This document shows, piece by piece, positions 1-8,545 of a stretch of 64,000 nucleotides of DNA. Made by a program: the position numbers and the translations under genes. This DNA is from Achromobacter marplatensis (GTDB lineage: Bacteria; Pseudomonadota; Gammaproteobacteria; Burkholderiales; Burkholderiaceae_B). The stretch covers positions 186,001 to 250,000 of the forward strand of contig NZ_NJIG01000008.1 in assembly GCF_002209535.1 (NCBI RefSeq), written 5' to 3'. How positions within the stretch are numbered: position 1 is the stretch's first letter; every line of letters starts with the position of its first letter. The notes beneath the pieces were generated by a model. It saw only the letters and a program-made list of their open reading frames with translations. It ran no database searches and was not told the origin of the DNA.

Positions 1-151
1 CCTGCGCGATACGTTCCGGCGCGGCGTGCTTGGGCTCGCCGATCGACAGATTGATGGGCGTCAGGCCGTCCGGCTGCGTGCTGGCGGAAGCCAGCAACGC
101 CCGCAGTTTTTCGAACGGGTAGGGGTGTAAAGCATCGAGGCGCGGATTCAT
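1..151 (-). CDS. dapC: Succinyldiaminopimelate transaminase DapC, N-terminal fragment
   Basis: Only the first 50 codons are present; the gene runs off the left edge. The start is the ATG whose complement is at 149-151. The peptide begins MNPRLDALHPYPFEKLRALL and continues to INLSIGEPKHAAPERI, the N-terminal arm of class I PLP aminotransferases of the DapC type. DapC makes N-succinyl-LL-2,6-diaminopimelate from the keto precursor and glutamate in lysine and peptidoglycan synthesis. The PLP lysine lies outside the window, so the assignment rests on the N-terminus alone. It is divergent from the tRNA-Leu gene. Confidence 0.8.
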   Translation of the reverse strand, partial: MNPRLDALHPYPFEKLRALLASASTQPDGLTPINLSIGEPKHAAPERIAQ

Positions 152-198
152 GACGCAAGATTTTAACAAGCAAGCTACAATAGCGGGCTTGACCTTTA

Positions 199-285
199 GC
201 GAAGGTGGCGAAATTGGTAGACGCACCAGGTTTAGGTCCTGACGCCGTAACAGGTGTAGGGGTTCGAGTCCCCTCCTTCGCACCA
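199..285 (+). tRNA. tRNA-Leu (anticodon UAG)
   Basis: An 87-nt class II tRNA. The acceptor arm GCGAAGG (199-205) pairs with CCTTCGC (275-281), followed by discriminator A and an encoded CCA (283-285). The D-loop contains AAATTGGTAGA, the anticodon loop is TTTAGGT with anticodon TAG at 233-235, a long variable arm follows, and the T-loop is GGTTCGAGTCC. The distal pair of the anticodon stem appears to be a C-A mismatch. It reads CUN leucine codons, mainly CUA and CUG. Confidence 0.97.
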
Positions 286-300
286 TACAACTGAGATCCG

Positions 301-325
301 TTGACCCCTGTAATGGGGCTTTCAA
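301..325 (+). terminator. Weak terminator-like hairpin after tRNA-Leu
   Basis: CCCC (305-308) and GGGG (315-318) form a short stem around TGTAAT and are followed by CTTTC. The flanking TTGA and TCAA extend the dyad. It sits 16 nt past the tRNA CCA, where a tRNA terminator is expected, but the stem is short and the U-run poor. Confidence 0.3.
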
Positions 326-726
326 ATCAACGGTTTAGCGGGAAAGTGGGCGTTTGGCTGACTGCCAGAAAACAAGAATTCGCGGTCTCCAGCCCCATCC
401 CCGCCCCAAACCAGGTCCTCTCCGAGGCGCCGCCTCAGGCTCCGCCCGCCGAACAGCCCAAGTACGGTCCGCCCGTCGCGATGCAGAGATCATCGATATC
501 GCACCACGGGCCCGTGGCCTGTATGCGGTCGACAAGCGTTGCAAAAATACAGCGCCGACAATACAGCACGGAGAGTTCCTGCACACCTTCCCCACCCGTT
601 TTACCGACCTGCACAAGTATTGCGGTGCGCGCGCGTGCCTGACTCAATGCGACGGCCCGCTCAAGTTTCCGCCCCGGTTGCCGTTAATGCCGATACAGCT
701 TGCATAAGCCACCGGAAAACCGCGCC
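326..726. other. Intergenic stretch without a convincing gene
   Basis: Several short frames overlap here on both strands, but none has a good ribosome binding site, a recognisable motif or plausible composition. I see nothing to annotate beyond the weak hairpin at its left end. The base composition is more mixed than in the housekeeping genes. Confidence 0.5.
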
Positions 727-1176
727 ATGTTTGATTTCATCTCCATCGTCGTAACCATCGTTGCCCTGATTGCCTGGGCAATTCATCGCCAAAAGAAGCG
801 GCATAACGCATTGTTGGCGAAGTTTCGCGAACACAACCAGCGACTTGGCACGTCCTTCCCCGAAGACAGTGTCGATAGCGAATTGATTCTTAGCGATAAG
901 GACAAAAAGGTCGTCATTGCATTTGATCCCCAAACGCAAAAGCTCTGCATGGTGTCGGGGAAGAATGATCCGGGCGAGGTGCTCGATTTTTCTTATATTC
1001 GGCAATGGCAATTGAAATGGACCGAGGTTTCAGGCAACGGCGGGCTCGCGTTCAAGAATGTCCATTTCGCCTTTTCCACTAGCGACCTAAAGCGACCGCT
1101 GATCAATATCCCCGTGGCCGGTAAAGGGTATGGCGATACCTGGAATAGCCGCCTGGGGATTCTGATGGGCGCCTGA
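727..1176 (+). CDS. Small membrane-anchored protein of unknown function
   Basis: The frame encodes 149 aa from ATG 727. An upstream TTG at 700 is possible but lacks support. The N-terminus MFDFISIVVTIVALIAWAI is one hydrophobic segment, followed by a basic stretch (HRQKKRH) and then a soluble, mixed alpha/beta-looking region with FDPQTQKLCMVSG and a conserved-looking GNGGLAFKNVHFAF. This suggests an inner-membrane anchor with a cytoplasmic domain. I do not recognise the family. It is less GC-rich than neighbouring genes, which may reflect later acquisition. It converges with the gene at 1205. Confidence 0.6.
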   Translation: MFDFISIVVTIVALIAWAIHRQKKRHNALLAKFREHNQRLGTSFPEDSVDSELILSDKDKKVVIAFDPQTQKLCMVSGKNDPGEVLDFSYIRQWQLKWTEVSGNGGLAFKNVHFAFSTSDLKRPLINIPVAGKGYGDTWNSRLGILMGA

Positions 1177-1204
1177 GCAATTTCAAGCTCACCGCCTTTC
1201 CCGA

Positions 1205-1576
1205 CTACCCGCCTTCGGCCTCCGGCGCCGGGCGGTTCGGGAATACGTTCAGCGACATGATTTCGCGTTCGTATTCCGTCATCAGCATGCCCACCAGGTG
1301 GCCATGCAGCAACCCGAAGCGGGTCCAGTTCAGCGGCTCGGTGCCCGGCAGCAGGTCCAGCAAAAGAAGTTGGCCGGTGCGTACCGTGCCCACGAAATAA
1401 GCCCGTTCGTCCAGGCCGCCCGCGGGTGGGGCATGATAGATCTTGACTGCCCGGCCGGTATCGTCCTTGCGCCACGCGCTGACGCCTCTTGCGGCGGCGT
1501 CATCGGTGCGCTTCAGATTATTCTGGATCGTCATCCAGAGGCCTTTGGCGTTCGGGGTATGTACAACAATCGTCAT
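1205..1576 (-). CDS. Hypothetical protein, 123 aa
   Basis: The frame starts MTIVVHTPNAKGLWMTIQNN and ends in a Pro/Glu/Gly-rich tail. It contains a hydrophobic patch (TGQLLLLDLLPG) and no transmembrane helix or cofactor motif I can name. The start is not backed by a clear Shine-Dalgarno sequence; a second ATG 14 codons in is an alternative. It lies tail to tail with the membrane-anchored gene at 727. Function unknown. Confidence 0.45.
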   Translation of the reverse strand: MTIVVHTPNAKGLWMTIQNNLKRTDDAAARGVSAWRKDDTGRAVKIYHAPPAGGLDERAYFVGTVRTGQLLLLDLLPGTEPLNWTRFGLLHGHLVGMLMTEYEREIMSLNVFPNRPAPEAEGG

Positions 1577-1670
1577 GGGCAGGTTTTTTCCGTGTTGGCG
1601 GGCAACATGGAATTTATCCAGAACCCTCCGAAAGCGACAAGCCCTGATTCGCCTCAGGCCGACCGTCTGA

Positions 1671-1907
1671 TCAGTTCTTCACCTTGACGCGATCGCGCCG
1701 CTTCTCGGTCCGGGGTTCCACATCGCGTCCCAATTGCACATCCATCAAGATCGCGGCGTGCACTTTTGCGCGGCTGGCTTCAATGCGATGCATGCACGAC
1801 CAGCCGCGTTCTGCCGCGACCGCCAGTTTTTTGTCCAACTCCGTGTGGCGGCGGCGTTTGTTTTCGGTCGACATGTTGCCGAGTTCTTGATCGGTGATTA
1901 AGCGCAT
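1671..1907 (-). CDS. Small basic hypothetical protein, 78 aa
   Basis: The start ATG (complement of 1905-1907) is preceded on its own strand by AAAAGGAATTCAG, a good Shine-Dalgarno at normal spacing, which favours a real gene. The product is hydrophilic and highly charged (KRRRHTELDKKLAVAAERGW, then EPRTEKRRDRVKVKN at the end) and predicted to be helical. It could bind nucleic acid or a partner protein, but no family is recognisable. Confidence 0.5.
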   Translation of the reverse strand: MRLITDQELGNMSTENKRRRHTELDKKLAVAAERGWSCMHRIEASRAKVHAAILMDVQLGRDVEPRTEKRRDRVKVKN

Positions 1908-2065
1908 CTGAATTCCTTTTCAGTCGGGTTGTGTGATCGGGTGATCGCCTCTTTGCGGGTTTGCGTAAATGTGCGAATGCGCGGCGCGTAAATGCGGCGC
2001 CGGCAATGTCGAGCGTTTCTTGGAATCGGCCGTAGTGTGCCAGCTTGTGTATTTAATGCAAGTCG

Positions 2066-2093
2066 TTGAAAAATAAAGATAAAAACGTATAAG
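2066..2093 (+). promoter_or_regulatory. Sigma-70-type promoter candidate for the MFS/kinase/GlpD-like operon
   Basis: TTGAAA at 2066-2071 and TATAAG at 2088-2093 are separated by 16 bp in an AT-rich patch that stands out from its surroundings. Transcription from about 2100 would give a leader of roughly 220 nt before the MFS start at 2319, and that leader contains the hairpin at 2234-2266. The long leader is what an antitermination mechanism would need. Confidence 0.5.
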
Positions 2094-2233
2094 AATTACG
2101 TTTTCCATATACTTTCCAGCGACTTTGGATACTTTTTTCAGCAGGCGAAAATTGTCGCGGAACAGGGTTTGTCCTGATGCCAAACCTGCTTGACACCCCA
2201 TCGCGCAACCCATAAAGTCACCGCACAGATTTA

Positions 2234-2266
2234 GATAAAAGACCATCTGTAAGGTGGTCTTTTATC
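2234..2266 (+). promoter_or_regulatory. Terminator-like leader hairpin, candidate GlpP antitermination target
   Basis: A perfect 12-bp inverted repeat: GATAAAAGACCA (2234-2245) and TGGTCTTTTATC (2255-2266) around a 9-nt loop. Read as RNA, it has a GACCA/UGGUC core with an A-tract on the 5' side and UUUU on the 3' side, the layout of a weak bidirectional intrinsic terminator. It ends 52 nt before the first gene of an operon whose last gene encodes a GlpP-type RNA antiterminator. Alternatively, it could be a DNA operator for a repressor not encoded here. Confidence 0.55.
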
Positions 2267-2318
2267 GCGTGCAGATTGCGTCGACCTCTTACAGAAATAA
2301 TTCCAAGAGGAGACGACT

Positions 2319-3776
2319 GTGCAATCATCGACCGTGAAAATACGTGGCATCGACGATGTCATCGCTTTTATCGATTCACGCCCCGGCATTGCTGGCCGGG
2401 CCGGCCTCATCTGGTGGCTGGCGCTGGGCGGACTGTTCCTGGATGCGTTTGCGAATTCGGCGTTAAGCGCGGGCCTGGGCCCGATGACGCGCGACTTGGG
2501 CCTGAAAGCGGGCCAGGTCGCGTTGATGACCTCGTTTGCTTCTTGGGTGGCCATTGCCTTCAATCCCATCGGCGGCTGGATGGCGGATCGTTGGGGGCGC
2601 ATCCGTCCCTTGATCATCGCCAAGTTCCTGGCCGTGATTGGCGCGGGGCTGGTGATGTTCGCGCCCAGTTTCGAAGTCATTCTGGTGGGCCGCTTCTTCG
2701 TGGGTGCGGCCTACGGGATCGACTTCGCCATCGCGATGGCCGTTCTGGCCGAGTTCACCCCCGTCAAATTCAAGAGCCGCCTGAACACCTGGCAGGGCAT
2801 GTGGTACACGGCCGTCTGCACGAACCTGCTGTTGGCGATGCTGTTCTTTTCGTGGGATGTGGGCGATTCGATCTGGCGCTATTCCGTTGCGGCCACGGCG
2901 ATTTTCGCGCTGGTCATTCTGGTGCTGCAGCTGAGCTACATGGTCGAAAGCCCGATCTGGCTGGCCCGCAAGGAACGGGTCGAGCAGGCGGCCAAGGCCA
3001 TGACGCGCATCTACGGGCAGGCCTTTGTCGCCGCGCCGCCGGCCGAACGCGTGCCGGTCGTCAACCAGGCTAAGCGGGGCCTGGCCAACGTGCTGCTGAT
3101 CTTCCGTGGCGTGTACTTGCCGCGCACGATCCTGGCCGCCACGGTGCAGATCGGCCAGTCGATCCAGTACTTCGCCGTGGGCTGGTATCTGCCGCTGATC
3201 AGCGCGGCCTTGTTCGGCAAGGACTTCATCTACGCCACCATCGGTGCGCTGGTGTTCAACATCTTCGGCATCTTTGGCGGCTTCCTGTCGCCGTACATCG
3301 GACGCAAGCTGGGATTGCGCCGCGCCTCGGCGTTCGGCTTCGCGATGGTGTTCGTGATCCTGCTCATCCTGGGCACCTTCCACGGGCAGATGCCGTTGTG
3401 GCTGGCGGTGGCGCTGCCGTCGCTTTTCATCCTGTTCCACTCCGGCGGCCCGGGAGCCAACGGCAAGAGCCTGTCGTCGCTGTCTTTCCGCAGCGAACTG
3501 CGCGCCGGCGCCAACGGCATCATCGGGGCGCTGGGTTCCACCGGCGCTGCGGTGGGCCTGCTGGTGTTTCCGATCTTTCGCGAGAACTACGGGCTGGAAA
3601 AGACCTTTTTGATCCTGTCGGTCGTGCCCCTCATCGCCAGCATCATCTGCTTCGTGATCAAGTGGGACCCCACCCGCACCACCATCAACCCCGATACCGA
3701 GACCGGCGCGCCCCAATTCAAGGACGACGGCGCGCTGGCTAGCCTGGACCCCGCCATTGGGAAAGCCTCACGATGA
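2319..3776 (+). CDS. MFS transporter, sugar/polyol-porter type
   Basis: A 485-aa major facilitator protein with about 12 hydrophobic segments. The MFS loop signature GGWMADRWGRIRP follows TM2, and FVGAAYGIDFAIAMAVLAEFTP resembles the sugar-porter pattern in TM4-5. A central cytoplasmic loop (about 215-255, WLARKERVEQAAKAMTRIYG) separates the two halves. It starts at ATG 2319 after AAGAGGAGACGACTG, a strong Shine-Dalgarno. It is the first gene of a five-gene unit and overlaps the kinase by 4 bp (ATGA), so it very likely imports the substrate that the kinase phosphorylates. The substrate is unknown. Confidence 0.85.
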   Translation: MQSSTVKIRGIDDVIAFIDSRPGIAGRAGLIWWLALGGLFLDAFANSALSAGLGPMTRDLGLKAGQVALMTSFASWVAIAFNPIGGWMADRWGRIRPLIIAKFLAVIGAGLVMFAPSFEVILVGRFFVGAAYGIDFAIAMAVLAEFTPVKFKSRLNTWQGMWYTAVCTNLLLAMLFFSWDVGDSIWRYSVAATAIFALVILVLQLSYMVESPIWLARKERVEQAAKAMTRIYGQAFVAAPPAERVPVVNQAKRGLANVLLIFRGVYLPRTILAATVQIGQSIQYFAVGWYLPLISAALFGKDFIYATIGALVFNIFGIFGGFLSPYIGRKLGLRRASAFGFAMVFVILLILGTFHGQMPLWLAVALPSLFILFHSGGPGANGKSLSSLSFRSELRAGANGIIGALGSTGAAVGLLVFPIFRENYGLEKTFLILSVVPLIASIICFVIKWDPTRTTINPDTETGAPQFKDDGALASLDPAIGKASR

Positions 3777-5314
3777 CAAACAACCCTGTGATTCTGGCCA
3801 TTGATGAGGGCACGTCCGGCACGCGGGCAGCCACCGTGTCCGCCGACGGTCACGTGTCGTGCCTGGAATATCAGACGCTGCACGTCGAGACGCCCCGGCC
3901 CGGCGTGGTCGAGCAGGACGCCAACGAGATCCTGGAAAAGACGATCAGCGTCTGCCGCGCCACCATCGCCCAGGCGCAGCGGGCGGGGCAGCAGATCGCC
4001 GCGCTGGCGCTGGCGACGCAGCGCGCCACCGCCGTTCTATGGGACACGCGGACGGGCGCTGCGCTGGTGCCGGCCATGGTCTGGCAGGACACCCGGTTCG
4101 TCGACGAGCTGGATCAATTGGCGCCCGACTGGGACGCGCGGTTGCTGGACCGCGTGGGCCGTCCCGTAGGGGTACGGTCGCTGTATCTGTGGGCGGCCCG
4201 CCATCTGCGCGATACGCCGCAGGTCGGGCAGGCCTGGCGCGAGAAGCGTCTGGCGTTCGGCACGGTGGATAGCTGGCTGCTGTGGCATTTCTCGCAGCGC
4301 CGCGAGGTGGTCACAACACCGACCAACGCCACCTCGTCCGGGGCCTATGTGCTGGCGGATCACCGCTATTACCTGGAATGGGTGCAAGAGCTGGACTTCC
4401 CGTTCGAGCTCTTGCCCGCCTTGCGCCAGGACGCGGACGACTTCGGCCGGACGCGTCCCGAGGTATTGGGCATCGAGGTGCCGATCCTGGCTTCCGCGGG
4501 CGACCAGCACGCCGGCGCCATCGGCCTGGGCTGCCTGGACCGCGGACAGGCGATGTGCGTGCACGGAACAGGCAGCTTTGTGGACTTGATCATCGGCCCC
4601 GAGCCGCCCGTGAACTCGGGGCTGTCCGAAGGTTCGCTGACCATGACGGCCCGGCGCCAGGACGGCGTGTCGCACTTTGCCGTCGAGACCTTTGTGGCGA
4701 CGACGGGGTCCGCGTTGAACTGGGTCTGCGAAAAGCTGAAGTGGTTTGCGGATGCGCGCGAGATCAGTGCGCTGGCGGCGACGGTGCAGGCATCGCAGGG
4801 GGTGACGTTCGTGCCTGCCCTGACGGGCTTGCGCGTGCCCCAGATGGAAGCGGCCGCGCGCGCCTCGTTGACCGGCGTATCGATGGCGACGACGCAGGCC
4901 GAAGTCGCCTACGCCATTCTGGAAGGCATCGCGCACTCGGTCACCAGCTGCATCGAGGCAGATGAAGCCGTGTCGGGCGTGCGGGTGTCCGAACTGGTGG
5001 TAGGTGGCGGCTTGTCTTGCAGCGATCCCTTGCTGCAGATCCAGGCTGATTTGATCGGCATCCCGATCCGCCGCATGCAGGAATCCGACCGGGCCAGCCT
5101 GCGCGGCATTGCCTATCTGGCGGGTTCGTCCGGGCTGTTGTGGCCGTCGCTGCATGCTGCCTGCAAGACCATTGCGACCGATGCGGTGTTCCAGCCAGCC
5201 ATCGATGCGGCAGAACGCGCGCGGCGCCGGGCATTGTGGCACGCCCGCGTGGGCTCGGAATTGGGCCACGTCAGGCAGTTCAAGCAGGAAAAAGAGGAGG
5301 CGTTGCACAAATGA
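3773..5314 (+). CDS. FGGY-family carbohydrate kinase, glycerol-kinase-like
   Basis: 513 aa, the usual FGGY length. The N-terminal phosphate loop is AIDEGTSGTRAA (9-20). VWQDTR (103-108) aligns with the glycerol-kinase VWQ-R segment. The catalytic Asp is D244 in SAGDQHAGAIG, and the adenosine-binding HGTGSFVDL (264-272) and C-terminal VVGGGLSCSDPLLQIQAD are present. Compared with E. coli GlpK, the glycerol-binding Arg-Glu pair reads Q83-R84-A85, so the Glu is replaced by Ala, and no match to the GlpK PYFSGTK tyrosine segment is seen. The substrate is therefore probably not plain glycerol (inference). It sits between a transporter and a GlpD-like dehydrogenase with ATGA overlaps on both sides. 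Confidence 0.85.
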   Translation: MTNNPVILAIDEGTSGTRAATVSADGHVSCLEYQTLHVETPRPGVVEQDANEILEKTISVCRATIAQAQRAGQQIAALALATQRATAVLWDTRTGAALVPAMVWQDTRFVDELDQLAPDWDARLLDRVGRPVGVRSLYLWAARHLRDTPQVGQAWREKRLAFGTVDSWLLWHFSQRREVVTTPTNATSSGAYVLADHRYYLEWVQELDFPFELLPALRQDADDFGRTRPEVLGIEVPILASAGDQHAGAIGLGCLDRGQAMCVHGTGSFVDLIIGPEPPVNSGLSEGSLTMTARRQDGVSHFAVETFVATTGSALNWVCEKLKWFADAREISALAATVQASQGVTFVPALTGLRVPQMEAAARASLTGVSMATTQAEVAYAILEGIAHSVTSCIEADEAVSGVRVSELVVGGGLSCSDPLLQIQADLIGIPIRRMQESDRASLRGIAYLAGSSGLLWPSLHAACKTIATDAVFQPAIDAAERARRRALWHARVGSELGHVRQFKQEKEEALHK

Positions 5315-6990
5315 TCGGTTGGCTATCCAGAAAGCCCAGGAAGGACCGGGCCGATATGACGAACACCGAGCCATTACGTCTGATGCGGCAAGAGCAATTG
5401 GACAGGTTGGGCAGTGAGCAGTACGACATGCTTATCGTGGGCGGCGGCATTACCGGCGCGTATGCGGCGTTGGACGCCAGCTTGCGCGGGTACCGCGTGG
5501 CCGTCGTCGAGAAGGACGATTTCGCATCGGGCACGTCTTCGAAGTCGTCGAAGATGGTGCATGGCGGGCTGCGCTACATCGAACAGGGCAACCTGGGGCT
5601 GGTGCGGCATTCCTTGCACGAACGCCAACGCTTGCGCCGCAATGCGCGGCATCTGGTGCAGCGCCTGCCGTTCCTGTTTCCGATCCTGGAGCGCGACGGG
5701 GTGTTCGACAAGCGCCTGGCCAAGGCCTTTGAAAGCCTGCTGTGGACGTACGACATGGCAGGCGGCTGGCGCGAAGGCATCCTGCATCAGAAATTGACTG
5801 CCGCGGAAGTGCTGTCGCATTGCCCGACCTTCAAGGAAGAAGGGCTGCTGGGCGGATTCCTGTACTTCGATGCGCGCGTGGACGACGCTCGGCTGACGCT
5901 CGCCGTTGCGCGTACGGCCGCCTTCCATGGCGCGACGGTCATCAATCACGCCAAGGCGATCGAGGTGACGCGCAATGCGCAGGGCAAGGTCGACGGCGTG
6001 ATCGTGCAGGCGGGCCAGCAAGAGATCCGCGCGCGCGCCGGCGTGGTCATCATGGCCACCGGCGTCTGGTTGCGGGATTGGAGCGGCGCGAAGCGGGGTG
6101 ATGCGTCGGCGTTGCACGTGCGTCCCGCCAAAGGGGTGCACGTGGCGGTGCCCTGGCTGAAGGTGCGCAACGACTGCACCGTCACCATCCCGGTGCCGGG
6201 CCGCAGCCGCCGCGCCACCATCACGCGCTGGGGCAATGTGTCGTATCTGGGCACGACGGATGAAGACTACGAAGGCGATCTGGACGACGTGTACTGCACG
6301 CGCCGCGAGCTGGACTTCCTGCTGGAAGGCGCACGCTCGGCCTTGAAGACCGATCTGCAGGCGGAGGACGTCGTGGGCAGCATCGCGGGCTGCCGGCCGC
6401 TGGTCGGGCCTCCCGGCGGCAAGACGCTGGAGATGAAGCGCAATCATGAAATCCGCGTGGCCCCGGACGGTCTGGTCACGATCGTGGGCGGCAAGCTGAC
6501 CACGTCGCGTCACATGGCCGAACAGACGATCGACGCCGCGCAGCAGGTCATCGGCCAGCGCAATCCGTGCCAGACGAAGAAAGCCTATCTGTTGGGCGCG
6601 GCGGGCTACGACCCGCAGGCGATTGTGGCCTCGGGCGGCATGTCGGCGCATCTGGGCGAGCGGTATGGCACCGAGGCGCGCTTTGTCAGCGACTTGATGC
6701 AGGCCGCGCCGGCGCTGCAGACGCCCATCGTCCAGGGCTTGCCGTACACCGAGGCCGAAGTCCTGTACGCCGTGCGCCATGAATTGGCCGGCACGGTCGA
6801 GGACGTGCTGTCGCGCAGGATGCGCGCCCGCCTGATGGCGCGCGACGCATCCGCCTTGGCCGCGGCGCGTGTGGGACAGATCCTGCAATCCGAATTGGGC
6901 TTGGCGCCCACCGTTATCACGCAGCAGGTCAACGACTACCTGGCTGCGATCCAGCACGAAAAATCCGTACTCATGGGAGACAAGGAATGA
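5311..6990 (+). CDS. FAD-dependent glycerol-3-phosphate dehydrogenase-like oxidoreductase
   Basis: 559 aa from ATG 5311, which overlaps the kinase stop and has GAGGAGG 10 nt upstream; ATG 5356 is an alternative. Family features include the dinucleotide fold DMLIVGGGITGAYAALDA, then SSKMVHGGLRYIEQG, the GlpD signature, GCRPLVGPPGG, and the FAD-contacting VTIVGGKLTTSRHMAEQ. The C-terminal domain (about 430-559) is the GlpD cap and helical region. The reaction is expected to be oxidation of a glycerol-3-phosphate-like substrate to a DHAP-like ketone with electrons passed to quinone. Given the altered kinase and the alkyl-DHAP-synthase-like neighbour, the substrate may be a modified glycerol phosphate rather than G3P itself. 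Confidence 0.85.
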   Translation: MIGWLSRKPRKDRADMTNTEPLRLMRQEQLDRLGSEQYDMLIVGGGITGAYAALDASLRGYRVAVVEKDDFASGTSSKSSKMVHGGLRYIEQGNLGLVRHSLHERQRLRRNARHLVQRLPFLFPILERDGVFDKRLAKAFESLLWTYDMAGGWREGILHQKLTAAEVLSHCPTFKEEGLLGGFLYFDARVDDARLTLAVARTAAFHGATVINHAKAIEVTRNAQGKVDGVIVQAGQQEIRARAGVVIMATGVWLRDWSGAKRGDASALHVRPAKGVHVAVPWLKVRNDCTVTIPVPGRSRRATITRWGNVSYLGTTDEDYEGDLDDVYCTRRELDFLLEGARSALKTDLQAEDVVGSIAGCRPLVGPPGGKTLEMKRNHEIRVAPDGLVTIVGGKLTTSRHMAEQTIDAAQQVIGQRNPCQTKKAYLLGAAGYDPQAIVASGGMSAHLGERYGTEARFVSDLMQAAPALQTPIVQGLPYTEAEVLYAVRHELAGTVEDVLSRRMRARLMARDASALAAARVGQILQSELGLAPTVITQQVNDYLAAIQHEKSVLMGDKE

Positions 6991-8543
6991 TCAGCAAAGA
7001 AGCCATCAAGCGCGGCTACAACCGTGGCAACTACGTCGTTGGCGCGCACACGCCGCCGGCCTATGCCGCCGCATTGGCCCAGACCGGCTCGGAACCCGGG
7101 TTGCAGCGCGATCCGGTGCGCGTGTCGGCGGGGCAGATCGACGCGTTGCGCCACGTGGCCGACGAGGTGCTGACCGACACCACCGATGTCGTCGCCTGGA
7201 CCCGCGATTGGTGGGCGGGGTCGATGATGTCGGAAACGGGTGGCAAACCTGCCACGCCGCAGGCGGTGATCGTCAGGGTGTCTTCGGTGGAGCAGGTGCA
7301 GGCGGTGATGCGCATCGCCAACGCGGACGCCATCCCCGTCACCGTGTCGGCGGGCCGCAGCAACGTCACCGGCGCCGCCTTGCCCGTGCGCGGGGGCATC
7401 GTGCTGGACGTCTGCCAGCTGAACAAGCTGATCGGCGTGGACCGCGAAAGCCAGATCGTCGAGGTGGAGGCGGGCATGTTCGGCGACGTGTTCGAAGAGA
7501 CGATCCAGAACGAGTACGGCTTGACCATGGGCCACTGGCCATCGTCGTTCGGCATCAGCACCGTGGGCGGCTGGGCGGCGTGCCGGGGGGCGGGCCAGTT
7601 GTCCACGCGCTACGGCAAGATCGAAGACATGGTCTTCGGCATGGATGTAGTGCTGGCCGACGGCAGCCTGATCAGCGTAGGCGGCTATTCCCGCGCGGCG
7701 GTGGGCGCCGACCTGCAGCAGGTCTTCATCGGATCCGAAGGTACGCTGGGCGTGATCGTGCGTTTGCGCCTGAAACTGCATCGGCTGCCGGACTACGGCC
7801 GCGCCATTGCCTATGGCTTCAAGACGTTCGCCATCGGCCTGGAGGCGTGCCGCGAAATCATGCAGCGCGGCGCCAACCCGGCGGCGCTGCGGCTGTATGA
7901 CGAACTGGAAAGCGGCGTGCAGTTCAACCGGCCCGACCTGAACGTGCTGCTGGTGGCCGACGAAGGGGCGCGCCAGATCGTGGACGCCGTCATAGAGATC
8001 AGCCAGGGCGTATGCGAGGAACTGGGCGAGAAGCTGGATGGGGACGCGGTCTTCGAACGCTGGCTGGAAACCCGCTACCTGACCGGCAAGAGCGCCGAAG
8101 GCTTCAAGCGCAGCCCGGGATTTGTGGCCGACACGCTGGAAATGGCGGGCCGCTGGAGCGACCTGCCGGGCATCTACGCCGAAGTGGTGGCCGCGGTCAA
8201 CGCGGTGCCGGGCACGCTGGCGGGTTCCGCGCATCAGTCGCATGCCTATGTCGACGGGGCCTGCCTGTATTTTTCGTTGCGCGGCGAGGTCGAGGTGGAG
8301 CGGCGCGCGCAGTGGTATCGCGCGGCCTGGGATGCGGCCAATGCCGTGCTGATTAAATATAATGCCGCGCTCAGCCACCATCACGGGGTGGGCCTGTTGC
8401 GCGCGCCGTACATGCAGGAATCGCTGGGCGGCGCGTTCGACGTGCTGCGCACGATCAAGCGCACGCTGGATCCGCAGAACATCCTTAACCCCGGCAAGCT
8501 GGGATTGAGCGATGCGCGCTTTTACGGTCAGGAAGATCGATAA
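6987..8543 (+). CDS. FAD-binding oxidase of the alkyl-DHAP synthase (AGPS) type
   Basis: 518 aa, ATGA overlap with the GlpD-like gene. A PCMH-type FAD-binding domain (about 85-265) carries VTVSAGRSNVTGAALPV, a GMF/SFGISTVGGW segment and IGSEGTLGVI. The C-terminal cap contains the His triad SHHHGVGLLR (HHH at 464-466), diagnostic of alkyldihydroxyacetonephosphate synthase; in the eukaryotic enzyme these histidines act in exchanging the acyl group of acyl-DHAP for a fatty alcohol. No acyl-DHAP synthesis gene is next to it. In an operon with a transporter, a kinase and a GlpD-like enzyme, a catabolic role on an ether- or other substituted DHAP is plausible, but this is inference. Generic D-2-hydroxyacid oxidase activity is the alternative. 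Confidence 0.85.
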   Translation: MISKEAIKRGYNRGNYVVGAHTPPAYAAALAQTGSEPGLQRDPVRVSAGQIDALRHVADEVLTDTTDVVAWTRDWWAGSMMSETGGKPATPQAVIVRVSSVEQVQAVMRIANADAIPVTVSAGRSNVTGAALPVRGGIVLDVCQLNKLIGVDRESQIVEVEAGMFGDVFEETIQNEYGLTMGHWPSSFGISTVGGWAACRGAGQLSTRYGKIEDMVFGMDVVLADGSLISVGGYSRAAVGADLQQVFIGSEGTLGVIVRLRLKLHRLPDYGRAIAYGFKTFAIGLEACREIMQRGANPAALRLYDELESGVQFNRPDLNVLLVADEGARQIVDAVIEISQGVCEELGEKLDGDAVFERWLETRYLTGKSAEGFKRSPGFVADTLEMAGRWSDLPGIYAEVVAAVNAVPGTLAGSAHQSHAYVDGACLYFSLRGEVEVERRAQWYRAAWDAANAVLIKYNAALSHHHGVGLLRAPYMQESLGGAFDVLRTIKRTLDPQNILNPGKLGLSDARFYGQEDR

Positions 8544-8545
8544 CC

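Noticed and set aside
199..285. tRNA-Leu as an integration site of a genomic island
   Set aside because: No direct repeat of the tRNA 3' end, integrase or phage gene is visible; an 11-base match near 25.9 kb is chance.
301..707. Short overlapping frames between the tRNA and the first small gene
   Set aside because: Three mutually overlapping frames on both strands, none with ribosome site or motif.
5140..5310. Upstream extension of the GlpD-like protein
   Set aside because: It lies inside the kinase gene; GAGGAGG and an ATGA overlap place the start at 5311.
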